Source: Dryas octopetala (Eukaryota > Streptophyta > Magnoliopsida > Rosales > Rosaceae). Taken from it: a DNA stretch of 64,000 nt. Of the stretch, positions 1 through 10,552 are shown in pieces. The first letter of the stretch is position 1. Each line of letters starts with the position of its first letter. The DNA is taken from assembly GCA_963921425.1 (NCBI GenBank), contig OY992840.1, positions 8,930,501-8,994,500 on the forward strand, in the 5' to 3' direction. The notes under the pieces were generated by a model. It searched no databases and was not told the DNA's origin. It worked only from the letters and a program-made list of their open reading frames with translations. The position numbers were made by a program, and so were the translations under genes.

Positions 1-865
1 TTCATCGAGTGCTCGACAATTGTCATTGGGCAACAATAGCTATTTGAACTACATAAAAATAATACTAATTATAGATATACCATATGTTTTTTCTTACATA
101 AACAAGTAAAAAACTAATGAAATCAATATAAAATACAAAATTCATGTTTATGGAGTCACGTCTACCTGTGTTATAACAAAAAAATGACTAATACTAATTG
201 ACATTGTTCGATAGTGGCAATTTTTCTAGTTAAAAAAAAAAAAAAAAACCTAGCGCTCGGCACCAAAAACATGGAAAAAGTAATAACGTTGATTTATTTA
301 TCAAAAAGTTGACCTATTTGTCATTAAATCCTTTTAGGTGAGTTTATTTATTATTAAGGGTTGTCAAATAGCATTTAAAGTAATTTATTGTACTTTCTTA
401 AGTCAATTAAGTTCATTCCCATTTCTACAATATTCTTTTTTCCTTCTTTTTATGGGTTTTTAGTGGATTTAAAAAAAAAAGACATACATTCCTTAGATAC
501 TTTTTTCTATAATTGTGACACACACCCACACAGACAAATTTGATGAAAAAAGATAAGGCACTTTATTTTTGTACTTTTAAAACATAGACAAGTGTGCACA
601 TTAATTTGGTTGATAGTATGGATAAACAAAAATTCAAAAAGAAAAAGAAAAACCTTGTCCAGTAAAATAATGATACGTAAAATGATATAAAAATATAGTA
701 TAAGAATATAGTAAGTACAACATTATTCAAATTAAATCTTCAAATAACTTCATATATATAAATCTAAAAATCAGAAATAGAAACTTAAAAATATAACAAA
801 CTAAAAAATGATAAAATAATAACTACAACATATATTAGAAAACTGAAAAAAAAAAATTTATATTA
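1..865. other. AT-rich intergenic DNA
   Basis: No open frame, RNA gene or clear repeat structure is recognised here. The stretch is strongly AT-rich with several A and T homopolymers. Confidence 0.6.
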
Positions 866-1232
866 GGATTAAATACAAAAATGGTCCATAAACTTTACAG
901 TAAATCTAAATTTAGTTCACTAACTATAAAAAAGTGTCAGTTTGGTCCACGAACTTTTCAAGTTGTATTAAATCAGTACAAACGTTAACTTCTATCGAAA
1001 AAATTAACGAAAAGTGATCATGTGCATAACAAATGACCACATTTTCAGAGGCATTTCAGTCCGTTCAACACATTTTCATGTGAACAATTCCGTTAATTTT
1101 TTAATGAAAGTTAGCAATTGTACTGCTTTAGTACAAATTGAAAAGTTTGTGAATTAAATTGACACTTTTTATAATTAATGGACCAAATTGAGATTCACTG
1201 TAAAATTTGTTGACCATTTTTGTATTTAACCC
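866..1232. mobile_element. MITE, TTA-flanked (PIF/Harbinger-like)
   Basis: The two ends are long imperfect inverted repeats: the left end starts GGATTAAATACAAAAATGG and the right end is the complement of GGGTTAAATACAAAAATGG, with matching sequence for about 40 bases on each side. TTA directly precedes the left end (863-865) and follows the right end (1233-1235), as for PIF/Harbinger-type insertions. There is no coding capacity, so it is a non-autonomous element. The superfamily is inferred from the TTA flanks only. Confidence 0.7.
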
Positions 1233-1438
1233 TTAATATTAATAAAAACTTAAAAAGAAAAAGTGGGATGAAGAAGAAAAACAGCATAGGAAAAATTGAA
1301 AAAACACCATGAAAAAATATAAAAATATGAAGAAGGGCAAGTCAGTAATTATGGAACATTCGATGGCAGTTTTCACTTGGGGATTTTCTATTTCCTACCC
1401 GACTCTGGCCTCTCTATTATTACCACTCATGTGATCCT

Positions 1439-1957
1439 ACGTGGCGCCACCGTTTTCTATGGAGCCGACGGACAGCAAAGCACACGTGTAGCCTCCCCCC
1501 CGCACGTGCAACACTTTCGGTCAAAGTTTTACCCTGCGTGTCTTTGCTGGATCTGGTCAACGGTCAAACCCCACCCCCCAAAAATCCAAATGATTTGCTC
1601 CCCAATTTTTTAATAATCTCCAATCTGTGCCCCCCCCACGCCTTCCTCTCACCCTCTTAACCGGCCAAGTCGGTTCTCCACTGCGTACAGTTGAGTCCCA
1701 GCCGTCCGATGCATAGAAACGAATCCCAACCGTTGCAGGATTTTCTCACACGTGCACGTGCGACCATTCCCAATAAAGAAGGGTCTGTAAAAAACCCAAA
1801 AAAAAAGCCAGCTTTGCTTTGATACTCGCTCAAGCGTTTTGGGTGGGCCCCACGTGTCTAGCTGAGCTGGTCACCATGTGATCCAACGGCTGGACACGAA
1901 TCGTTTGCTTAATTCGGTTTTTCCGTTAATCGATGTTCCGGGTTTGGGTTGCACGTG
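1439..1957. promoter_or_regulatory. cluster of G-box (CACGTG) elements
   Basis: Six palindromic CACGTG hexamers lie at 1483-1488, 1503-1508, 1749-1754, 1755-1760 (two directly abutting), 1851-1856 and 1952-1957, plus a TACGTGG at 1438-1444. The stretch is GC-richer than its surroundings and also holds a GTGGGCCC element just before the box at 1851. CACGTG with ACGT cores is the known binding site of plant bZIP (ABF/ABI5) and bHLH (PIF) factors. No convincing gene follows on either strand within 2 kb, so the target could lie left of the window, be a non-coding transcript, or be lost. Function is inferred. Confidence 0.55.
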
Positions 1958-3203
1958 CGCTGCACGAACGCTATTTGAATTTCTAATGGTTGTAAGTACA
2001 ACTCGATTGACGCATATGCCCATGCTTAGTTTAATTAATGGGGTGGTCCACGCGGGGAATTGAAGGGTAGTTTCGGAATCTGAAAAGTATGTATGGTTTT
2101 AAGTTTTTAACTTTTAAGGATTGTGTTTGGAAAAGCATGTTTTGTTGGTGGGCTTTTTTATTAAATTATTGGGAAGGAGTCGAATGACAGAGCATATTAA
2201 GCTATCATAGTTTAATCATGTGGAATATGTTTTTTTTTCTTTTCTTTTTGGTACAAGATTGAAACTAATCATTAACAAATTTTTCTTTCTTAAAAAAAAA
2301 AAAGCTAATCTTTCAAAATTTAATCAACACTCAAGTTCAATCATGCCATTACTTCAAATGATGAAAGTTGATTTTGAAGATATTTGGTATTGAATATCTA
2401 TTGGAGTCCGATAATATTTAGATTATAAGCCATATTTATTTTTACTTGTTTTGATCGTAACTTTGTATTACAAATTTGAGGATTTGATTATTAATTTGTA
2501 AATATGATTCTACACATAAATTATCTAAAAAGTGTTATAAATTTATTATATTTTATACTTATATAGTTATGTATCCTTAAATTTATATTAAAAAATTAAG
2601 ATTATAGGTAAAATAAGAATAAGTAGAGAAATAAAAATCATATAGATCCCACATTGAACTATATGATTTGATTTGGTGAAATTAACTACTGATAATAATG
2701 ATTTGGGAACAACCTAATTTATTGCTTGGTTGTAAGCATGAGAGGTAGCGACCAAGTTGACTAAACAAATGAATTGCTTTTTGTGAATTCTAGGTTCCCT
2801 TGTAAGTATGTTTCCTATGAGCATGAGTAATGATGGTGTTTAATTTAATTTGGGGATAAACGTGGTCTACTTGCATTATTAAATGGGGTGAAACAATCTT
2901 AAGCTGGCATGAGCTTTTTCTCTGATCAAAAGTAATACCATAATTGAAGTTCAACCAGCTTGATCATGAAGCCTCCTGCTTGTTGCATGAGGGTTGGCCA
3001 ATAAATTAGTGCAAATCATCTTATTAACTGTTTTTAATTAGTTGGGGTAGAATCTTGTAATTTGTCGGGTCCACTTGATCCTGTAGGGTCTTTGGGTTGA
3101 ACCATATAAATCCCACGTCTAGTATTTGAAGCTTGGCATAACAATTTACAAGATTTTAGACTTTTTTGTTTATTGATAAATTAATTTTTGGTTTGATGTG
3201 GGT

Positions 3204-3234
<31 letters not shown>

Positions 3235-3987
3235 TTAGTTTGGGCTTTCATAGTCTTGTAGATCCTCATCCTCCCCACGCTGGAACAAGGCTTTCCTAGA
3301 AAAAAGTAGGCCCAGACTCGTTTGTGATTATTTGGATTGCTTTGGGCCCTTGGGCTCCTTTGGCAAAAAAAAAACAATCAATTTAATATGCTTACATAAT
3401 TTTTCTTTTAAAGTTCTAAAGAAAAATTAATTGACTCATATAATCCGTCAATTTACTCTTGCTATATGGATGTCATGTTCGCAATTCAAATGGTGCAATA
3501 GACGGACTTGACAGTTTTGGGTTATGTTAGATACATAGAAAAACTTAAAGAGGTAATTTGAGATAATAAACTATAAATAGGTAAAGTAAGACGAAACTAT
3601 AATTTCAAGGAGTAAATAATTCAAAAAATAAAATTGTCCATAAGTGACAACTCTAGCATATACTTGAGATTTTCTAAGATATGAGCAAAATCAGTCCATA
3701 TCTGATTATATACACAAAGCCTAATACTACTACTATTTGTATTTTCTAAGCTATAAACAAAATCCATCCATATCTGATTATAGGTACTTTTTGTTGACAG
3801 AATATCTGATTATAAGGATTTTTTTTTTGTTAGAATATCTGATTATATGTACAGCTGCCTGATACTTGAATGATATAATAATGATGGTTTGGACAATGAG
3901 ACCTTTCTTGGGTCCTTGGATTGGCCAAGAAGCTAATTTTGAAGTTCTTATAAATTTATAATTAGAGTGGTCCGGAAGTGGAGAGTC
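1958..3987. other. intergenic DNA with (AG)n repeat
   Basis: No gene is recognised. A short AG microsatellite occupies about 3211-3234. Short open frames here have no recognisable family features. Confidence 0.5.
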
Positions 3988-4094
3988 TACGGCTACCTTG
4001 TTACGACTTCACTCTAGTCACTAGCCTTGCCTTCGGCATCCCCCCCCCCCCTTTGCGGTTAAGGTAACGACTTCGGGCATGGCCAGCTCCCATA

Positions 4095-4128
<34 letters not shown>

Positions 4129-4191
4129 AATTCACCGCCGTATGGCTGACCGGCGATTACTAGCGATTCCGGCTTCATGTAGGCGAGTTTC
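3988..4191 (-). pseudogene. chloroplast 16S rRNA 3'-end fragment (NUPT)
   Basis: The plus strand reads as the complement of the 3' end of plastid/bacterial 16S rRNA. It contains TACGGCTACCTTGTTACGAC (3988-4007), the complement of the universal 1492-1510 region, and GACGGGCGGTGTGTACAAGG (4099-4118), the complement of the 1390-1410 region, in the right order. Helix-44-region sequence lies between them, with a C-run expanded to 14 bases at about 4040-4053. Compared with the conserved plastid sequence I know, it has several C-to-T/G-to-A changes, as expected of a nuclear copy. Only about 200 of 1,490 bases remain and both ends stop abruptly, so it is a nuclear insertion of plastid DNA and not a working rRNA gene. 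A bacterial origin is less likely given the nuclear context. Confidence 0.88.
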
Positions 4192-4210
4192 CATTAAGGA
4201 AATTTCAAAA

Positions 4211-4486
4211 ATGGAGTTGAAGAGTGTGCAAGCAATAAGCTGTGTGGTGATTATGGCAATTCTAGTATTCACTACTGGATATACAACTGCAGATGATGAC
4301 TGTTATAAAAAAATGCATAGGCACTTGTGATTTGCTTCCTGAGCTATGTAATGTGTTAAACTATGTATTGGGCAGTGTCCTCAAGACCAGGCTCAAAATG
4401 TAAATGAAATTCATCACCTTGACTTCTGCAAACTTGGCTGCTCACTTCACCAATGTGTCAAATATAATTCTATATGTATCAATTAA
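4211..4486 (+). pseudogene. thionin-like small secreted Cys-rich peptide, broken
   Basis: The reading frame from ATG 4211 gives a short positively charged start, a hydrophobic stretch (about residues 8-22) and an Ala-rich cleavage-like site, as in a secretory signal peptide. An acidic run and one Cys follow. Around the A-run at about 4308-4314 the frame shifts and a stop comes at 4328-4330. Further Cys codons with spacing like plant thionin-like peptides, including a Cys-Lys-Leu-Gly-Cys element near 4426-4440, lie downstream in other frames up to the TAA at 4484-4486, so at least two frame breaks are needed to explain it. The chloroplast rRNA piece lies only about 20 bases upstream and is open in the same frame as the signal peptide. 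Family assignment rests on signal peptide plus Cys pattern and is tentative; in its present form it cannot encode the mature peptide. Confidence 0.5.
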
Positions 4487-4852
4487 TGTGGGCCGATCTA
4501 TAAGCATATGGAGCCCATGACCGTACCGTTTTTTCAAAATCAACCTACAGAAAAAAGATATGTGTGGTGATATATTTCTTAGTAAAAATAATTTTGCATA
4601 CATATATTGGAAAATTTATGGTATTACTCAGGGGGCATTTATGGTATTCTCATATAGTGCAATTGTCCTTGCTGTATAAATGTGCAAAGTGTTAATGCTT
4701 AATAATAATTAACCCCTTTTATAAAATAAAAAAAAGATAATTAAATAATTAAGTCAAAGACTCAAAGTCGGCATTTTTTTTTCACCTAAAAGAACAAATA
4801 ATCATTGTGACGTGATACAGTGATACACGGTTTTATATATATATATATATAT
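4487..4852. other. AT-rich spacer with (TA)n run
   Basis: No gene is seen. A TA dinucleotide run (about 4834-4856) leads into the foldback element that follows. Confidence 0.5.
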
Positions 4853-5264
4853 ATATACAGGCTCCTTCTGTTGAGGTATACCTCAACTTATTTATGTTGA
4901 GGTATGACCTTGTTAGGGCCCACACGAGTCGTTTTGTATCGATCCGAACCGTTCGCAAGGATGATCTTCATTGATAGATCATCCTTGCAAAAAAATTAGC
5001 CAAATCAGAAATCATTTGCCTATCTAACTTTGATAAAACAAATGGACGGTTTCATCGAAAATATTTGGTTCGTCCATTTATTTGATCAAAGTTAGATAGG
5101 CAAATGATTTCCGATTTGGCTAATTTTTTGCAATGATGATCTATCTATGGAAATGTAAAAAATGAACGGTTCGGATCGACACAAAACGACTTGTGTGGGC
5201 CCCAACATGGCATACCTCAACATAAATAAGTTGAGGTATACCTCAACAGAAGGAGCCTGTATAT
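4853..5264. mobile_element. foldback MITE, near-perfect 0.4 kb hairpin
   Basis: The left half (from ACAGGCTCCTTCTGTTGAGG at 4857) is repeated as its reverse complement in the right half, ending CAACAGAAGGAGCCTGT at 5260. The arms are about 190 bases each with only scattered mismatches and meet at a short loop near 5055-5080. Both ends sit in TA runs, consistent with insertion at TA, although the duplication cannot be delimited inside the repeat. There is no coding capacity. A transcript would fold into a long double-stranded RNA. Confidence 0.85.
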
Positions 5265-8200
5265 ATATATATATAAAACTATAAAAGCTCATCTCTCACG
5301 TCATTTATGTAAAACCTACCACATAAACAGCCATATGATAAATATGGTGAGAATGAGACGGTTGGGCTCGGGCAAGAATTGGATGTTTGGTGACTCACCT
5401 TTGATAAGCTATACCTTTCTTCCCTATTCGGCCTTAAACACCGTTCAATCTTTTCCCATTTAAACTCTGAAAGGTACCCTTGGCCAAAAAAAAAAAAACT
5501 CTGAAAGGTACCCAATATAAAAAAGGCTTAACAAAATGGATGACTTATTTGTACTCTACATTATTATGACATTTCAACTTCTCTAACAAAGAGATGAGAT
5601 ATCAAATATGGTACAAAAATGTGATAAATCTAACAAAATAACCGCACAGAATCGAATGTACATGGACTTCACCATCATGAGTAATTTGTTTAAGAGAAAG
5701 TAAAAAAAAAAAAACATAAAAAGAGAAATACTAGAGCAATGCTAACTGTTGCCACGTGTCTAAGAAGAAACTAGGAATTCGAGATAGAAAAATGATTGCC
5801 CTCTTTAATGATGCTAGAGCTACTAACTTTATTCACTAGTTAATTTCTCATTATTATTTTAATATATTATTTGTAAAATATAAATAAAAAGTATAATTAA
5901 TTAAAATAAAATAAATAAAACATTGCCACGTTTTTTAAATCATCTGCTACACAGAGGACGACTCCTCCACGCCGAAGTGGCTGCCATTGACAATGACAAA
6001 AACCACATTGTGGTCCCTTTGTCACAACTCACAAGTTTACTAACAAGACTTGGACTTTAAGCAAGGTTGCTTTGTCACAAGTTTACTTGTAAACATACAA
6101 TAAGTTAGAACGGTAGAACCTACAGCACAAATTATCGTTATAGGGCAAACAGAAACATGAAAATAATGGAGGAGGCACAAAGAATGGAAACTGAAAATAA
6201 ACTTACATGCAAACAGAAACATGAATAATGTCACTTTACTGTTTTGTAAATTACGGTTACGGCCTTCTGTATAACTGCAAGATCCCAGCAGTTTTTATTG
6301 CAAATTATATAGTTATTTACTTTGGATATTAAATATTAAAAATAAAAAAGTTTGCTACTTTCCCTGTAACAGGGTCATAATTCATAGATGGAATATGAAG
6401 GAATTTGGAGACTATCCCAAATTAGGGGAAAAATAAATCAAGTTACCCAGATCATGGGAGCTTCAAGATCTCATATCTTCCTTGAAGATCAAAACCTGCT
6501 GTTCCAGTGCAGAGTTCAGCCAACAACTTAAACATTTAAGCAGCACAGTGCTTAAAATTGCTACATAATCTAACTACCTGTCTTACCTTTTCCATTGTAT
6601 AGAAAAAGGCAAACCTACATGAGCTGACACAGAAATACCAGTATTTCTTCAGCTGTTATAGCTCTCCACAAACACCTCTGAGGCTTCAGCCACAAAGAAC
6701 AACAGAGAAGGAAAATATTTGACTCTGAGAGATTGATGGCATTGTTATGATGCTTAAAATCTCTCACAACAGAGAAGCAAAACATTTCATTCTAAGCTGT
6801 TTTCCGTCCTGATAGTCAAGGAGAAGATAAATGTCAAATATTGAATATTAAGAGAAGAACTAAAAAGACCAAGCCTCACTAGTCAGATCAAATGCATGAT
6901 CAGTATGAATAGTATATTAAATCTCAGGGAGCAACGAGCTTGCTTAATCAATGAAAAAAAGAAAATCACTAGTGCTTTTTCCTTTCAGAAATTGGTTTTA
7001 CAATTCTCTTTGAGACAAAAGGAACTTGAAGAATGAATTGAGAGTAACATAAGGAAAACTGAAAAGAAAGGAAAAGAAAATTGGACTTTCTATCAGCCAG
7101 ACTCCAATTATGAAGATCCGAACAAGACATAGAAACAGGAAACTTATGCTTCATACCATTATCTGATTAAAGATGAAGTGATTCAGTGGAATACATACAA
7201 AAGCCTATTTAAACACCATTTTCCTATGCAATCGATCAGGTTCCCTACTACTTCAGCTATTTCATACAAAACCAATTGCCAAGGTGCAATCTACAAGTAC
7301 TAATGGAACTTGGCGCTAAAAAAAACAAGAACATTGAGAGACTTTCAACCCTTTGACTATTCTGACCTAAAACAGCTAGCAAGCAAGCTAGAAAGAGAAG
7401 ATTATGGCTAAAATTTTAAAGACCGTTTCATTGTCTCTTTCTGCTTCATATGCCGTTGGTGTCAGTTTTGCAAGGAGACTAAAACCATGTAACACAAATC
7501 ATGAACACCAAAGATTACCATCAAACTAGTTGATATCTCTAGAAAAACCATAAATCAGAGAGACTGATATCTATAGTAAGTCGATACACCAGATGAGCAT
7601 TAACTAATTAAGATCTACAGAATGTTATACTCCTTTGAAGATACCAAAAAAGAGCCTAATCCAGAAAAGAAACTAGACTTATTCTATAAATTCATTCATG
7701 CTTGAAAAAGGAATTACAAGAATCAAACTACCTACACAAACGGAAAACCTATATGCAGGGACAATAGGGACACCTAGCACTCCCCACATGCCTATATAAG
7801 ATGTAAAATCAATTTAACGTGGATATATAAATTAAAAGATGCAAAACATTAGGTGCACAATAACTGCAAAACCTATCTGCTTGCCTTTATGCAAAACATA
7901 TTTGCTTGCCTTTATGCAAAACCCACAATGGCTACAAGCATCAGTATGAAATATGAAAAGAAAGTTAAAAGATGAAAACACGCAGGAGAACACTTAACAT
8001 TCAACCTCACAAGGGGTTCCTCTTGTTGAAGCACAATTGAACCAAGGAGCTCTTCCAGAACAAAGAAGCATGCAGTCAATTAAACCCTGTACCAAAAAGG
8101 GTTTGCAAACTAGGCTACTCTGCCCCCCAACGATGTAGGGAAGTCTGTCAAAGGTTGTAAATAATCAAATTATCAGAATCATTAAACAAAAAACAGAAGA

Positions 8201-8616
8201 AAAACACAACGAATCCCCCCCACAAGCCTAATAATACCATTAACACTGGATTGAAGTGAAAAGGTTTGGAATTGACTCTATATCATATACATTATATTTA
8301 GAAGTTCATCTTTACATATTAGAACTGCTTAAATGTAAAGCAACAAGAGAGACCCTGCATCCTGCCCCCAATGAGCAATACAAAATGAGAACAAAACATA
8401 GGAACAAGGAAATTAGACATCTTTTTCTCCTTTTTTCCTCACATATATATTTTCCTTTTGCCTTCTATAGGTAATTCCAAATTTCCAATTCCTCTTTCGT
8501 AAAAATTCAGACCATTATACCTCAAATTGAGGTCTCCACGCCAAAACACAGGTGCAGAGATGCAGCCTTCTTCATTTGCAAGCTTTCAAGAAAGTAACAA
8601 TCTTCTGGGCACAAAT
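5265..8616. other. long intergenic stretch without recognised gene
   Basis: Only short open frames without family features are present. From about 6350 to 8600 the base composition is more even than in the flanks and resembles transcribed non-coding or intron-like DNA on the minus strand, which would be downstream of the DUF1639 gene. I cannot identify any exon in it. Confidence 0.4.
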
Positions 8617-8691
8617 CTACCTCTGCAAAAACCAAGCCACCCCATTTACTAATTAGCATGAAAATTCCCAACAAAATTTAATTCCCAAAAA

Positions 8692-8728
<37 letters not shown>

Positions 8729-9546
8729 GTGAGAGAGAAACCTTAGCCGGAGAATCAGCAGCCCGATAAGCATCAGCGGAAAAACCCACCAACCACAAGC
8801 CCGGAAAAACACTCTGATAATCAACCCACCAAAAAAAATCATCAAAAAAACAAAAATTTATCAGAAACAACAGCTCAACAACAAAAAGCACATGAAATCA
8901 AAAGGAAAGAGAGCAGAGCGCATACATCGAGCTGTTTCTGGACATTCTTGGGCCGCTTCTTGGGCCGCCGGCTGGGCCTGGAGCCCGTCATGACAAAAAT
9001 GTCTTCTTCAATCTCCTCCTTCGACAAAGCGATCCAGAACTTCCTCTTCTCCTTCTTCTCCACACTATGCCCCTCGGCTGCCGCCAAACCCCTCAGCCTC
9101 ATCGACTTGGGTTCACTCTGGACCAGGTTCGGACCCTCCGGTTCGTGCACTTCACCGTTCGCAGCAGCAGCAGTTGTACAAACCGCTTTCGAACCCGACG
9201 CCGCAGCCAAACCCAACACCGCCGCTGCTCTCCTCGGCCTCAGATTCCACGGCTTCTGAACCTCGGAAGCTTCCTCGCTCTCTCTCTCCTCGTTCTCTCT
9301 CTGCTTATGAACCTTCTTCTCCTTCTCGGAGGAGCACGAAGTCAGCGAGAAGCGGTGGCGGAGGGTGCGGGATCCGACCCGATGGTGGTGGGTTTCGGAG
9401 GAGTCAGGGTCGTCGGAGGCGGGTTCGGGTTCGGCGGAGACGGGACGGCGGAAGCGGTGGGTGGTGTTGGTGTGGTTCTTGCTCCCCCATTTCAAGAATG
9501 ACAAAGAGAAGTTGTGCAGCGGCGGCTTCTCTGGTGCTGTTGCCAT
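8617..9546 (-). CDS. DUF1639 family protein
   Basis: Three exons on the minus strand: 9546-8926, 8813-8742 and 8622-8617. They give 232 residues, with both introns GT-AG and the frame kept. The family is plant-specific and of unknown biochemical role. The N-terminal half is low-complexity and charged (Glu/Lys/Arg-rich, with a PWNLRPRR motif near residue 100). The conserved DUF1639 core starts around residue 170 with FWIALSKEEIEEDIFVMTG, continues through a very basic RRPKKRPK segment that could act as a nuclear localisation signal, and ends with FPGLWL encoded by exon 2. The last exon supplies only one Arg codon and the stop, so its position is the least certain part. Intron 2 carries a CT microsatellite in sense orientation (8695-8726). 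The ATG at 9546 is the first in the frame. Confidence 0.85.
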
Positions 9547-9752
9547 TCTCTTCTAGCTACACACAAACCCACCACCTACACACACATCTATATGTAGATA
9601 TCTCTATATCTATATATCTATACGTATACCCAGAAGTTTCTAGAGAGACAGAGAGTGTGCGAAGCAGAAGCAGCGATGGTGGTGCGGTGGTGCTCTGGTT
9701 CTCTGGGTTTGTTTGTGTAGGTTTTGTGAAAGAAGCAATGGAGTCTTTTCTG

Positions 9753-9764
9753 CTTATATATATA
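9753..9764 (-). promoter_or_regulatory. TATA-like element of the DUF1639 gene
   Basis: On the minus strand a TATATATATAA run lies about 210 bases before the DUF1639 ATG, which would leave a 5' leader of about 180 bases. The leader region (9547-9740) contains pyrimidine/GA-rich tracts typical of plant 5' UTRs. The assignment is by position only. Confidence 0.4.
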
Positions 9765-9769
9765 CACAC

Positions 9770-10532
9770 AGAGAAGGGAGGAGCAGAAAGACTTGGTTCT
9801 CTTCTATGCTATACGCTCTACGTCTACGTCTACGGACTACGGCGTTACGATTCTGATTTTACTGTTTTGGCCTTGCCTCTTTTCTTTATTTCCCATTTGT
9901 GGGACCCGGTCGGACCCTTCAGACTCTGCTCTCCTGTGTTGTACCTGTTGACCTCTTTACTCGGATGAGTTTCGTCTCAAGTGTACAATACCTGGTAAGC
10001 ATGCTGGATTGATGATGGCTTCTTTCTTTGTTGCTCGACGAAAACATAATTCTTACTTTCTTAGGCATATATTGACCAAAAAAAATAAAAATTCTTTTAT
10101 GGTTGTGCTCGTACCGCATCCTGACCGTCATTTTGCACCCTCACGTGGGTCCCTCATACAATGGATATAATCATATAACTACATGACCAATTGAGGAATT
10201 TATTCCTATCTATTTCACAGTAAAGTGTCATGATCGAAATTTTTTATTTTCTACATCATTCTTTAAATATCATATTTGAAAAAAGATTTCGATCACTCTT
10301 GAAATATTATTTTTACAAAAAAATTAACTAAATATAAAAATTATTTAATTAATATTAAGTAAATAGAAGTAAACAATTCTAATCATGAAACTAATGCATT
10401 ATATTGAGGGTTATGTGGAACCACGGTAAAAGAAATAGATGTTAGGGTAGGTTGAAGAGGGACATGAATTGAAGCTTAGAAACATTAGAGTGTATGTTGT
10501 AGAGAGTTTTTTTGATGGTCATACTGCAAAGT
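9770..10532. other. intergenic DNA upstream of the LINE
   Basis: No gene is recognised. Long overlapping open frames near 9174-9968 on the plus strand are antisense to the DUF1639 coding region and its leader and are not supported. Confidence 0.5.
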
Positions 10533-10552
10533 AAAAAACAACCTAAACTTGA

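Noticed and set aside
1377-2063. Two short plus-strand frames in the G-box island
   Set aside because: No ATG context, conserved motif or splice partner; openness is explained by the higher GC content.
3988-4191. Functional or bacterial 16S rRNA gene
   Set aside because: Only about 200 bases remain, with an expanded C-run and substitutions, embedded in plant nuclear DNA.
8948-9501. Further plus-strand frames over DUF1639
   Set aside because: Shadow frames of the minus-strand gene.
9174-9968. 264-codon open frame on the plus strand
   Set aside because: It is antisense to the DUF1639 exon 1 and its leader; the GC-rich coding strand leaves the opposite frames open. It shows low complexity and no domain.
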